NCBI GenBank assembly: GCA_963575745.1
Contig: CAUYUJ010012136.1
Coordinates: forward strand, 299,772-363,771
Source of the DNA: Prorocentrum cordatum
Taxonomy: Eukaryota; Sar; Dinophyceae; Prorocentrales; Prorocentraceae
Reading direction: 5' to 3'
Length of the DNA: 64,000 bases
A program made the position numbers and the translations under genes. A model generated the notes under the pieces. The model was not told the origin of the DNA. It saw only the letters and a list, made by a program, of their open reading frames with translations, and did not search any database. This document shows positions 42,739-53,291 of the stretch, piece by piece. Position 1 is the first letter of the stretch. Each line of letters opens with the position of its first letter.

Positions 42739-45700
42739 TTGCCCTCTCAGCTCGACAGCTCGGGTTTGGGCTCCGAGCAGCGACGGCGAGTGCTCTCGGC
42801 GCGGGCTTCGCTCAACCATCTCGCTGCTGCTCAACCGAATTCAGATAGTGTTTGCCAGGCTCGCCGGTCATCTCGGGCCCCGACTGCCGTTCAGGAATGG
42901 ATCTTGGACAGCATCGCGGAGCGCGTTGCCGCTGTGGCCCCCCCCCCGCCTGGCCTGGCGGCCGAGGGGGCCGCTCGCGAGTTGCTGGCTTCTAAGGACC
43001 TGTACTGCCAGGAGCCGAAGAAACTCGCGCCGTTCGACCTGACGAAGCTCAAGGTCGCTAAGGGGCGCGCTCGACCTCGCTCCGTGGCTAACTTCTTGCC
43101 ACCTTTGCCCGCGGACATGATCCGCAACCCTGCACTGTACATCGAGAAGGATGAGGGGGAGATGGAGTTCACGCGTCAGCACACCGATCCTATTCGTCCT
43201 TACTGGGGCCCCGTGCTTCGCTCGAGTCGGACAGAGTGCTGGCGACTCTTCAGGGCGTTGTATGAGCTAGGGCTGATAACTTTCAGGCGTCGTCTCCGGG
43301 CTCGTGCTGCCCTCTTCTTTGTGAAGAAAAAGAAACCAGGTGAGATTAGAATGATTGTGGATGCCAGACTGGCCAATTCGTGTCATCGTGCCCCTGCGAT
43401 TTCAAGACTCGGCTCAGCTGGGGCCCTTGCGGACCTCGACCTCTCCGTGGGTGGCGGGTCCGTCGACGGTGTCGGCAGTGTGATAGGCTGGGGCCCCCGC
43501 GGGAACGAGGCCGATGTCGAGGACTGCTTCTACAACTTCGCCATCGATGGCTTGGCGGAGTGGTTCGGTTTCGACGAACGACCCGCTGCCCGCCGCCGAG
43601 ACCAGGGACACGCACGGCATCAACGTCGGGGCGTTCTGGGACCCCGGGCTGAACACGATGGTCTCCGTGGAGGACGACATGGTCTTGTATCCGTGCATGC
43701 GCGCTATGTGCATGGGGTGGTCCTGGGCTCTGTACTTTGCGCAGGAGGCTGTATCCGCTATGACAGAGCGGGCGCTGCGTTCGTCGTCTCCACCGACGCC
43801 TGCCATGGCGAAGGAGCATCGTCCCGCCCCTGACTTGAATGAGTCTAAGGTCATGGGAAGCGTCTACGTGGACAACATCACCGTCTTCGACAGGGACGCT
43901 TCTCTGGCTCGTGAGGCGAGCTCCGCCCTGCAGGCCGAACCTGACTGATCTGGTTTGCCTATCACGTGGTCCTACCCTGATGTGGTGACCCACCTCGAGA
44001 CCGTGGGTGTTGAGATCGACCTCAGGAAGGGGAAGCTTCGCAACGAGGCCTCCCGAGTGTGGCGTTTTGACTTGGCCACCCGCGCTCTCCTGCGTCGTGG
44101 CAAGATGCGAGGAGAGCACATGGAGGTCTGGCTGGGCCACGCTGTATCACTGCTGATGCTGGCCAGGCCCGGGTACGCCGCGCTTTCAGCCACGTGCCGG
44201 TTCGCCGAGACCGCCTGGGGCGTTCGGACCCCTCTGCCGCGCGAGGTCATGCACGAGATGAGGTTGGTCGCTGGGCTGGTCTGGCTCGCTGAGGTCGACC
44301 TGGCGGCGCCCTACGTGCCGCACGTCTACGCCGGCGACTCCGCCGACAACGGGTACGGCCTGATGTACAAGAAGGCCACGGTCGAGGAGATGCAGTCGGC
44401 CTTCCGCTGGAAGGAGAAGTGGAGCTTCAGGCAGCACCTCCGAGGCCCCCGCGTTGGTCTGACTTCGGCCGCCGATGTCGCTGAGATGGGCGGCTACAGG
44501 GAGGCAGACGAGACGCAGCTGGATCACGAGGTGGGGCCCCGCTGCCGCTCCGCCGAGCCGAACGCTGGCTCCGCCCCTGCCACGGCCTTCGGCCAGTGGC
44601 TGCAGAGCATGGCCGAGGAGGGCTCTGCCCTCGACGGACCTCATCGGCCTCGCCCTCGCCGTCTGCGGCGGCGCCCTGCCGACCCTGACGATCCCGACGC
44701 CGAGTGCCTCGGTCAGGTTGGCCCCCTGGCGCCGCCGCTGCCCGCCTCCTGGTTCGACTCGGAGGGCTTCAAGCTGGTGGCAGCGAGGCGCTGGCGCTGG
44801 CCTGGAGAGCACATCAACGTGAAGGAGACCCGCGCTGCAGTGATGGGGCTGCGGCATGCCTGTTGCGTTCGCCAGAATTGCGGACGCCGCCTAGTTTCTC
44901 TCGTGGACTCCATGGTATGTGTTGGCTGCCTGGACAAGGGGCGGCCCAGCCGCTCAGCAGCTCTGAACGCACAGTGCCGGCGAGCTGCGGCCTACACAAT
45001 CGGTTGTAGAGTGCGTTGGAGGCTGCGGTATGCCAACACGAAGTTTAACGTGGCCGACGCTCCATCTCGTCGGTTCGAACACAACTCCCCCGACAAAGGA
45101 TACAACAAACAGAGTTCGACAGACATGACATCATTTTCTCCCTCTTACTCCTTTTTGAACGCTGTAGTCAAGGCGGGCAGCCTGCCTCCTGGACTCGGTC
45201 TCGCAGGGCATCCGCCCGCCGCGGCCGAGAGCGACAAGCATCTGGGCTTGCAGCCTCCCGAGGAAATCGAAGCCTCTCTGCGTCGAGTGTCCTGTCCGCC
45301 TTCTACTTCGACACCTTCGGTGACCAGTCGGACCGCCTGTCCCCCTCTACGTCTTGAGCGCGCTCAACTTCGGAGACGGGCCCAGCAGGGCCAGGGTTTC
45401 TTGGAGCTGTTCTCGGGCGAGGGTGGGCTCTCCAAGGCGTTCGAGGAGCTCGGCCTGTCTACTTACCCTTGCATGGACATCAAAGATGGGGCTCACTATG
45501 ACCTCCTGGACCCGAAGGTCCAGAACATCATCCTAGAGGACATCCGAAAGGGGCGCTTCTGGTAAGTACATCTTGGGACACCTTGTTGCGTGTGGTCTCG
45601 GGCTCGTCATAGCCTCGCCAACTATGAGAAAGCCGCGTACAAGGAGCGTGTGGGTGTAGCTCTAGCGTTGTTCAGCTGTCGTGTTGCTTATGAGTGTTCG

Positions 45701-46354
45701 CGGAACGGCGTTTTCTGGAGCATTGAGAATCCGAGATCTTCCAGACTTTGGGACTTCGACCCCGTTCGAGAGCTCACTGACCTTCCTGACGTTGTTCGCG
45801 TGTGTTTGGTGCACTGTAGTTACGGTGCCTCCCACATGAAGCCGACAGCGATTCTCACTAACCTTTCAGCCCTGAGTTCTTTAGCTTCGGTGTGCTCCAG
45901 AGATCATTCACATGTTGAGCTCAGGGGTTTCGAGACCGTGACGTTGCCATCTGGGGCTCGTGTTTCTCGCAATCGTACGGCAGGTGCTGGAGCCTACCCC
46001 CGCAGTCTTTGCCAGGCATGGGCCCTGGCCGCGGGCATGTCAGCGCCTGCGCGGGCCCGAGGCGGCTCAGACCCGCCTGACGGCGGGGACCTGGAGGCCC
46101 GGCTTCGCGATGCTGCGCGACGGCCGGCTTCGCGCGCCCGGGAGCGCCCCCGACCAGCTCGGCAGCGGCTTCAAGCGGAGCCTGACCTCGGGCTCGCTGG
46201 CGCCGTCGACTCAGCCGACCTCGAGAGCAGGTTTGACCACCTGCGGCCTTTCATCATCTTCGGTCAGGACTCCAACCTCCAAGCAGCAAGGAAGCAGGCA
46301 GCCCGCTCGAGGAAAGGCCCGAAAGGTCGCTGGCCGCCGCTCCCGCGTCTCTAG
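42739..46354 (+). pseudogene. Pol of YR element 2: RT, RNase H, C5-MTase-like
   Basis: RT fingers ALFFVKKKKPGEIRMIVDAR, motif A EADVEDCFYNF (Asp at 43513), a frameshift near 43575-43585, motif B MCMGWSWALYFAQEAV, motif C YVDN (43865-43876; Asn replaces the second Asp). TGA at 43946, then the same frame continues. Numbered from 43955, RNase H D128 (YAGDSADNGYG), E291 (INVKETRAAV), D318 (LVDSMVCVG) and D368 (NVADAPSR), with an Ala/Pro-rich linker of 160 residues between D128 and E291. The MTase-like domain follows: FLELFSGEGGLSKAF (from 482), a TAA at 45563 replacing Tyr, VHLGTPCCVWSRAR (Cys 45584) and SIENPRSS (45725). It ends in AGAYPRSLCQAWALAAG. Two stops and one shift separate it from an intact frame. 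Confidence 0.82.
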
Positions 46355-47390
46355 TTTCGTGGAGGCGATCAAGGGCCGCAACCTGTGCTTCGGGCCGACG
46401 GCGCCCGCCCCTGTGGATGGAGGTGTTGCCCGTTTCGGCTCGATCACCTCGACGTCGCTGGAGCGATATGGGACTGCAGTTCGTGCGTTTTTCGACTGGG
46501 CGACGCGCTCAGATGACCTCAGACAAGCTCCAGAGTCCGTTATCGATCAGAAAATGTGCAAGTACTTCGATGTTCTCATGAGTGATGCTCGACATGCCGC
46601 TGAGGGGCGGTACACACTCTGGGGGTATCTGACTTTCTTCCCACGGTCGGACATCGCCAAGTCCGCCCGCCTCTCGATGGCTCGTGAGGCGATGAAGGGC
46701 TGGGTCCGCAGGTTCCCTGGCTCCTCACGACATCCGTGGCCGCTCTCAGTCTTCTATTTGTTTATGAGTGTCTTCCTGAGGGACAAACACACCGAGGCTG
46801 CCGTCGCCCTGGCCATCCAGCTAGACGCCTACCTGAGACCTTCTGAGATATGCGAACTGCGGTGGTGCTCCGTGGTTCAGCCCTCAAAGCTCTCATCTTC
46901 ACTGTCAAAGAACAAGTGGGCTGTTGTCATTGGTAACTCAGACCTCGGTGAGACCACAAAGACTGGTGAGAGCGATGACACTGTAGTACTCGACTCTGTC
47001 GGCCGTGAGTGGGTAGGTTCCGTGCTTGAGATGTGGGCTAGGCGCCATAAGTCTGACACCTCTTCTGATCAGCTAGTCTTCCCGCACTTGTCTCTGGCCA
47101 AGTATGAAGCACTTTTTCGGAAATATAGCCGCTCTATCCTCGGCAAAGTAGGGCACGTCACTCCCCACGTGACCCGTCACTCAGCGCCCAGTCACGACGT
47201 GCTGGTGCGCGCTCGCAGTCTAGCAGTTGTTCAGAAGCGCGGGCGCTGGGCCCACGCCAAGTCCGTAAACCGATACGAAAAGAGCGGCCGCCTTCTTCTC
47301 CAGGCCGCCTGTCTTCCTTCCGAGCTCGCGAGGCGAGCTACAGCTGCGGAGGCCTCCATCTTTCTGTGTGTTCAGGAGGCCCTCCAGTAA
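45960..47390 (+). CDS. Tyrosine recombinase of YR element 2
   Basis: 476-aa open frame overlapping the end of pol in a different frame, as is usual in DIRS-order elements. The domain proper starts near residue 160 (TSTSLERYGTAVRAFFDWAT, core-binding helices). All the expected catalytic positions are visible: R293 (AYLRPSEICELRW), H403-xx-R406 (HVTRHSAPSHD), W430 (RGRWAHAKS) and nucleophile Y439 (VNRYEKSG). The first 120 residues are Arg/Ser-rich and may be untranslated overlap, so the start is uncertain. It would insert a circular DNA copy by strand exchange. B1 begins 13 bp after the stop. No lesion seen. Confidence 0.82.
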   Translation: MFLAIVRQVLEPTPAVFARHGPWPRACQRLRGPEAAQTRLTAGTWRPGFAMLRDGRLRAPGSAPDQLGSGFKRSLTSGSLAPSTQPTSRAGLTTCGLSSSSVRTPTSKQQGSRQPARGKARKVAGRRSRVSSFVEAIKGRNLCFGPTAPAPVDGGVARFGSITSTSLERYGTAVRAFFDWATRSDDLRQAPESVIDQKMCKYFDVLMSDARHAAEGRYTLWGYLTFFPRSDIAKSARLSMAREAMKGWVRRFPGSSRHPWPLSVFYLFMSVFLRDKHTEAAVALAIQLDAYLRPSEICELRWCSVVQPSKLSSSLSKNKWAVVIGNSDLGETTKTGESDDTVVLDSVGREWVGSVLEMWARRHKSDTSSDQLVFPHLSLAKYEALFRKYSRSILGKVGHVTPHVTRHSAPSHDVLVRARSLAVVQKRGRWAHAKSVNRYEKSGRLLLQAACLPSELARRATAAEASIFLCVQEALQ

Positions 47391-47402
47391 TGGGTCACGG
47401 TA

Positions 47403-47595
47403 TGGGCTGCGATTGCCAAAGCCTTTGTTGAATCCTCAGGTGTACTCGTAGACCGAGTATCCCTTCGGAAGGAACCTTTTCGCTCTGCTCGCCTGGCGCA
47501 TGTCAAAAAGAGAAGGTTCCAAGATATCCCCCAGCGAAGGATCTAACCAGCCCTCTGGAGTGGGTCTCTGGGCCGCTGGAGAAGGGTCAGTGATG
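47403..47595 (+). repeat. B1 repeat of YR element 2
   Basis: 193 bp, near-identical to 47708-47900. Contains an inverted pair GGAACCTTTTC...GAGAAGGTTCC. Confidence 0.9.
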
Positions 47596-47597
47596 CG

Positions 47598-47681
47598 TTT
47601 AATATTTGATTGTTATATATCTCGATTCGTTGAGTCCCGCCACTGTCAGCTTGCCTGTCTGTAACTATTTTGCTCAAGTCT
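47598..47681 (+). repeat. A2 repeat of YR element 2
   Basis: Direct copy of A1 between B1 and B2, ending in the better-preserved SL-like segment (AACTATTTTGCTCAAG). Confidence 0.9.
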
Positions 47682-47707
47682 CCCTCCTCTCCCTCCCTGC
47701 GTCTGTC

Positions 47708-47900
47708 TGGGCTGTGATTGCCAAAGCCTTTGTTGAATCCTCAGGTGTACTCGTAGACCGAGTACCCCTTCGGAAGGAACCTTTTCGCTCTGCTCGCCTG
47801 GCGCATGTCAAACAGAGAAGGTTCCAAGAGATTCCCCAGCGAAGGATCTAACCAGCCCTCTGGAGTGGGTCTCTGGGCCGCTGGAGAAGGGTCAGTGATG
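47708..47900 (+). repeat. B2 repeat, right terminus of YR element 2
   Basis: Second B copy, 26 bp after A2. Homology with B1 ends at GGGTCAGTGATG. Confidence 0.88.
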
Positions 47901-48070
47901 TCACCATTGCCATTCTCATCACCGTGGTCCTACACTTCGCGAGCATTTACCTCGTATGCCTCCTCGTACTCGTCACGGGCAGGGAGGTTTTTGGGCGCCT
48001 CGCCGAGAGCAGTTCTGGCGGTGTTTACGTCGCCCTTGAAAGGTTGCTTGGGAGTCGAGATGCGAGTTGA
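47901..48070 (+). other. Frame with a hydrophobic segment next to B2
   Basis: Directly after B2 a frame reads VTIAILITVVLHFASIYLVC then LLVLVTGREVFGRLAESSSG and stops at 48068-48070. A strong transmembrane-like segment abutting a retroelement end could be a piece of a related first ORF. I cannot align it to the one at 41080. Confidence 0.25.
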
Positions 48071-48707
48071 TCGTGCTGCGCCCTGTGACGCTCGCTGGTG
48101 CGAGCGCATACCCACGAGAGAAACCAACACGAGCGGATATTCATCGATCCCGCTGCGCCCTGGAGGATCGCCGTTGCGAGCACGAAGCCGCACAGGCTCA
48201 GGAGATCACCTCTCAGTATCATCATTCTTATTGTCGTTATCATTTTCATCATCCTCTCTTCCGCCCTTGCTATGTCCCACAACCAGCTCAAACCTGTAAG
48301 ACACGATAGCTTCGCCAACTGCTTGCCCGGTAAGAGGTTAGCTTGTGGCTAACGTTATGTGTGTACAACAAGGCTGCCAACCAGAAGCTGCAATTACTCA
48401 CAGAAACCCAATCATCAACTTGGATGCCCCCGAGTTAACAACAAATTTTGATTTACCTATATACGCACTCCCTCATCTGAGCGCTCGTCAGAGGAATTCG
48501 TGGGTGCTTGATTGGACTCTTGATTGGAGCCCATCCGCGCGAGGCACCAGAGGCTTATTCCATGTCCCATCGCTCACCACTCCAGCATGCCATCACCCGC
48601 TCTTGGCGGGCGGTTGGTTTGGACAATCGGAGAGCCGCGGAAATGTGGCCTCGGCTGTTTTCTGTGGAGACGTCGAGGACGCGCACAAGACGCAGCGCAT
48701 TTGAGCC
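48071..48707. other. No recognisable gene
   Basis: Mixed composition with a TATCATCATTC-type patch (48218-48260). Nothing assigned. Confidence 0.5.
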
Positions 48708-49127
48708 ATGAGCGCAGAGCCTCACCACGGGTGCCAACGGGATTCGACAGCTGACACGCTGGAGAGGAAGCGCCAGAAGGCAGACAGGCCAGAGTGTCCT
48801 GGCGCCCCCAGGAACGTGAAGGCGACAATCGAAGCAGAGCTGGCCACAGAAGCAGGCGACATGCAAATTGCGCGGCAAGGCGCTGAGAATGCAATGGCGT
48901 CGAGCGCCGTTCGTGCGTTTCTCGTCGACGCTGGCATGTCTGCGTCGTCGCGGCCTACGGGGGTCGACATGAGCCAGTTCGACGACGACCGCGATCCGTT
49001 TGGTCATCGCCACGTGGACATGTCGGAGATTTCAATTCGCGCGAGCTGCGCTGCGCAGTCTTGGAAGGCCCGCGATGTTTTTGAAGTCTGTAGTCAACTG
49101 CTTGTTGACCGCGCTTGCGATGTATAA
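48708..49127 (+). CDS. Hypothetical ORF, 139 aa
   Basis: I do not recognise this protein. ATG at 48708, stop at 49125-49127. The composition is mixed and partly acidic/Ala-rich (VKATIEAELATEAGDMQIAR), with no transmembrane segment, no repeats and no known motif. It lies between YR element 2 and the 101-bp satellite, with no partner ORF. It may be a fragment of a mobile element or chance. Confidence 0.25.
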   Translation: MSAEPHHGCQRDSTADTLERKRQKADRPECPGAPRNVKATIEAELATEAGDMQIARQGAENAMASSAVRAFLVDAGMSASSRPTGVDMSQFDDDRDPFGHRHVDMSEISIRASCAAQSWKARDVFEVCSQLLVDRACDV

Positions 49128-49554
49128 CCCGACCTCATATATTCGGTTCGATGCGCGAACGACTCCCGGTCATTCGTTTATCCCAGTACCGCTGCCAGCA
49201 GCGAAGGAGCCCTTGGCGAGCGTTTGCAAAAAGTCGATGCTAGCGCTGCACGCGATATGCGACGTGCGAATTTAAGTGCGTGTACGCAGGTCATTCGGTT
49301 ATCTCAATGCCGCGGCTAGCGGCGAATGCCCTTGCCGAGCGTTTGTATAAGATCGTTGCTAGCGGTGCGCACGACATTCGCAACGAAGCACATGAGCATG
49401 TTGGATACCAACGCAGTGCCCGCCCAGCTTCACCTCTACTTCCCAACCATCCTGTGTTGGGTCCTCGCTTTGAAAAGACAGCGCCCCGCGTTCTCCTCCT
49501 CTCCTCCTCCCATGCGTGCGTCTGCCTTCCGAATGTCCATTTCGGCACTCTGCC
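49128..49554. other. Short direct repeat, no gene
   Basis: A 130-bp segment is repeated imperfectly: GGTCATTCGTTTATCCCAGTACCGCTGCCAGCAGCGAA (from 49168) and GGTCATTCGGTTATCTCAATGCCGCGGCTAGCGGCGAA (from 49289). Each is followed by CTTG-CGAGCGTTTG and GCTAGCG. Confidence 0.6.
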
Positions 49555-50330
49555 CTTCGCATGCCCATATCGGCACACCCCTCACACAGTTCGTGGCCCC
49601 ATAGGGTGTTCCATCCAAGGCTTCAGCGGCCGCGCTCACATGCGTCCACCCCGCCCACCGCATGCCCATTTCGGCACACTTGTCACACGGTTCGTGACCC
49701 CATAGGGAGCTCCACCCAACGACCCAGTGGCCGCGTTCACATGTTTCCACCCCGCTCACTGCATGCCCATGTCGGCACACCCCTCACACGGTTCGTGGCC
49801 CCATAAGGGGGCTCCACCCAAGGCCCCAGTGGCCGCGTTCACATGCGTCCACATCGCCCACCGCATGCCCATGTCGGCATATTTGTCACACGGTTCGTGG
49901 CCCCACAGGGAACTGCACCCAAGGCCCCAGTGGCCGCGTTCACATGCGTCCACCCCGCCCACCGCATGCCCATGTCGGCATACTTGGCACACGGTTCGCG
50001 GCCCCATCGGGAGCTCCACCCAAGGCCCCAGTGGCCGCGTTCACATGCGTCCACCCCGCTTACTGCATGCCCATGTCGGCACACCCCTCACACGGTTCGT
50101 GGCCCCATAAGGGGGCTCCACCCAAGGCCCCAGTGGCCGCGTTCACATGCGTCCACATCGCCCACCGCATGCCCATGTCGGCATATTTGTCACACGGTTC
50201 GTGGCCCCACAGGGAACTGCACCCAAGGCCCCAGTGGCCGCGTTCACATGCGTCCACCCCGCCCACCGCATGCCCATTCGGCAAACCCGTCACACGGTTC
50301 GTGGCCTCATGGGCGAGTCGAAATTTGGAC
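49555..50330. repeat. 101-bp satellite, eight units, with three-unit higher-order repeat
   Basis: CATGCCCATNTCGG recurs near 49561, 49661, 49762, 49864, 49965, 50065, 50167 and 50267. The segment beginning at about 49801 is almost identical to that at about 50105, 304 bp later, which shows a three-unit higher-order period. Related to 27783-28470. Confidence 0.92.
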
Positions 50331-50394
50331 CCAGAGCGTGGTCTCCCCAACAGTTTATGCCTGGGTCCTTCGTCCGGATAGTGGAAGCCTGTGT

Positions 50395-50412
50395 GTATAT
50401 ATATGTATATAT

Positions 50413-50447
<35 letters not shown>

Positions 50448-50456
50448 TATAATATA

Positions 50457-50488
<32 letters not shown>

Positions 50489-50512
50489 ATATATATAATA
50501 TATATTACAAGC
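50395..50512. repeat. (TA)n/(TATACA)n microsatellite
   Basis: AT-only run directly preceding a CCAAGAGG-type block. Confidence 0.95.
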
Positions 50513-51400
50513 CCGGGCGGGGGGAAAACCCGTCACCCCCCCAAACAAAAACGGAACTCCCGGGATCTGGGGCTTTGGGACCCTTCGGACGGGCCTCGAA
50601 GCGGCCCCCCAGGCCTCGCAGGGCGTTTTGCCAAACCTTCGCAGCACACCTAGGGCGATCAGGGGGGTCATCGGAGACGTCCCAGAGAACCCGAAGACAG
50701 CACAAGAGCGCTCCAAGAAGCCGTCATACCCCGAAAGATCGCTCCAAAACGTACCAAAAGGCCTCCAAGAGCACCCCCAAGAAGGCCCCAAGAGGGAATA
50801 ATCATAGATTGAATGTAGGTTTTTGGTGAATTTCGGGTTCTCCTCTTTTCGGCTTCCCGACGCTCCAAGACAGCGGTCTTCTGGGCGTCCGAAGTCGCCT
50901 GGGATGCTCCAAAATTGCCCTGCAACCATCCGAAAAGGGCTTCCAGGCAGTCCAAGAGAGCCCCAGAACGGCACAACAGGGGTCCAAAATGTTCCTGAGA
51001 GAGCCCCATGGTGGCCCAAGATGGCCCCCAGACACCCTCCGAAGCATTCCAAATCTTGACCGGGGCGTTGAGGGAGACTGCGGTTAGAGGCAGGTTGGCC
51101 TTAGGAAGCCCCAGAGGCCACCAGAACACGCCCAGGAGGCCTCCAGAAGGCTTTAAGACAGCCTGAGAACTTTGGTGAGGCCCCCAAAGGCTCTCCAAGG
51201 AGGAGCCTCCGCAAACAGAGCGGAGGAGAATGGAGAGAATACCCAGGGTATGGCGAGAATGAAGAACAATAAGCATGGAAGAGGGATAGCGAAAAATATT
51301 TTTATAGTGGCGATGCCAGAAAAGGCAGCAAGGAGTTATCGCAAAATTGTCCGCTTGACCTTCCTGCCATTTCCGCGTGCACACCATTTTTCAAGGACCA
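50513..51400. repeat. CCAAGAGG-type array, third block
   Basis: CCAAGA/CCCCAAGA words with an AT-richer spacer at 50795-50865 (AATCATAGATTG...GGTTTTTGG) like those in the 19.5-24 kb block. Same orientation as that block. Confidence 0.75.
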
Positions 51401-51475
51401 AGGTGCATGGCGCGAAGCGCCACTGCAGTCTTGTATATATGTATATATATGTATATATGTATATATATATATGTC
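51401..51475. other. Hairpin followed by (TA)n
   Basis: AAGGTGCATGGCGC-GAA-GCGCCACTGCAGTCTT is an imperfect inverted repeat with a GAA loop, followed by (TATG/TA)n. Hairpin-GAA-loop-then-TA is also how copy B ends at 23999. Confidence 0.6.
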
Positions 51476-53228
51476 ATTGTCTTGCTCGCCTACCCTGTGA
51501 GGTTGTCGTCTATGTGTTTTATCGGTTCTCAAGCCTCGCCCTTTAATGGGTTTGTGATGCTCCTCTGCGTTTCCGACCCTGTCGACGGTGGGGGAGAGAC
51601 CCAATTGCGTGGCAATGATTGTCCATGTCGTCGACGTAATCTCCGGCTCGAAACAAGTTGTCTTCTTGCCAGCTCGAAACAAGCCGGCTCTTGGCCGACT
51701 CAGAGACGAAGTCGGCTTCTAGCTTGCTCGCAGTTCTACGCCGCGACAAATTGCGCTTGTTGTGGCGCCGATCCCCAGGAGAAACGCGGAGGTCATGGAG
51801 ATCATGTAGAACACGGAACAGCAATATGCGCGCACAGCGCGCGCAATGCAATACATAAGTTATGCGGCGTTACGTGTGACAATGCGAGGGTCATATTGTT
51901 AACGAAAGAAGATGTGACTTGCCAGACCATATTGTCGCTCCATCCCGGCTTAGCTTTTCGCTGGTGGTATTTTCGTCAATTACGGAATCGGGCGTGCCGC
52001 TCCATTCGGGCTGCTTGAGCGGAAACAGCGGCCATTTTATCAGCGTGCTTTGATTGGACACCGTCCTGCGAAGACCAGGGAAAATCATGTCAGAAGCAGG
52101 ACAACAATGGCAAACGGAACTAGGTGGAAATATCCATTGCGTTTTGCGTTGTTATCCCGGGAATGAAAATGAGCGCGCGTGCGACTTCGATATCCAAGGT
52201 CTTACTCCAGAGAGCGACCCTGCTTGCGGTGCAGTAGGTGAGGTTTTCATGGAAATGTTCAACGCAGTAAATCGCGACAAATGGTTCACATAAGCTGGAG
52301 AAAGCGATGGCCCCACAGACGTTGCAGCGGATGGGGACGAGCGGGTTGCGCGCGCCATCGCGAAACGCGACAAGAAGTTCAATGAACATCGGAAGAAAGG
52401 CCGACCCGCAGCTGGCAACAGAGAGTGACGATGCAAACGCGTCACGCAAGTTAAGTTATCTGCACAGCAGAAGCACGAACCATACTTGGAGGCTCATGGG
52501 TTACAGCGGATACGAAACGGAGGCAAAGAAGGAGCCTCGAACGCAGGTCTTCGTTTGGAAGTAATGATGACTTACGAACGTGCGGGGTATAAGAAGTCAG
52601 CTCTGCGACACTTGACGCAATCAGAATCAGTTGTCCGTGATGGTGTTGGAAATTGTAATTGCGCGTGCCTCGACTGGACAGGAACTCGGTTGTTTGACTC
52701 ATTGGGGGGGGGCATGAGTGCGATGCGCCCCGCTATCCGAATAAGAAGTTGACTTGCAGGTCTCAGGCGGCCGAGCAATTGTAGGCCAAGTTGAACAACT
52801 TTCGTTTTGCATATACAATGCGAAGAGCCCGCTGCAGATATCTTATTCGGCAGGTGTGCGCGTGGCACAACCGATATTCTCTCTGTGGTAAGCACAGGAA
52901 GGACTATGAACCAGCAGTGGGCAAAACAACGAGCCCGCAACAGGCATGTGAACACTTCGCCACATGATTGTTCAGTCCATTGAACAAGAAGGCTGCTTGT
53001 TCGCTTTCACGAGACCGTTCGTGCTAACATTCGGGCAGTTCTCATGCAAGAAGTCTGCTCGCCTTCACAATAAGAACAACAGGGCATGGGCCGCAAGTGC
53101 TTTTGTGTCAAAACCAACTCGCCATATCCTCTGGTCGTATTTATTATCGAACTGTCATCACGTTTTGGGAATATCCCATTATTCTTTTCGCCAGTGTTCA
53201 TACCCATCAGATGCGGAGGGCTAAACGA
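51476..53228. other. Less GC-rich DNA, no recognised gene
   Basis: About 1.75 kb of near-balanced composition, unlike the rest. Short frames with unremarkable amino-acid usage occur (for example 52087-52293, MSEAGQQWQTELGGNIHC start; 52486-52752), but no domain is recognised and none is long. It could hold exons or a decayed single-copy gene. Confidence 0.4.
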
Positions 53229-53291
53229 TACCAGGGTTCTCCGCGCGAAGCCGAACCCTCGTCGCTTCGACCCGGTTCGCATCGAAATTCT
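53229..53291. repeat. 63-bp direct repeat, left copy
   Basis: TACCAGGGTTCTCCGCGCG...GGTTCGCATCGAAATTCT. Matches 54802-54864 at 61 of 63 positions. The 1.5 kb between the copies is array DNA. Confidence 0.9.

Larger units (their letters stand above)
40987..47900 (+). mobile_element. YR (DIRS-order) retrotransposon 2, nearly complete, split direct repeats
   Basis: A1 (40987-41070), a Cys-rich membrane ORF, gag-like ORF, pol (RT, RNase H, MTase-like), tyrosine recombinase, then B1 (47403-47595), A2 (47598-47681) and B2 (47708-47900), all on plus. The A copies differ at about 6 of 84 positions and the B copies at a similar low rate. It is a different family from element 1 (domain order, gag and repeat sequences differ) but has the same architecture. 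The only clear lesions are in pol: a frameshift near 43580, TGA at 43946 and TAA at 45563. This is the better-preserved element and may be a recent insertion. Confidence 0.9.

Noticed and set aside
45563-45640. Intron starting at GTAAGT within the MTase region
   Set aside because: Uninterrupted reading through the TAA restores a conserved motif (VHLGTPC) in the same frame, so a nonsense mutation is simpler than an intron.
49555-50330. CRISPR-like array
   Set aside because: The whole 101-bp unit is repeated, with no unique spacers and no cas genes. The context is eukaryotic satellite DNA.
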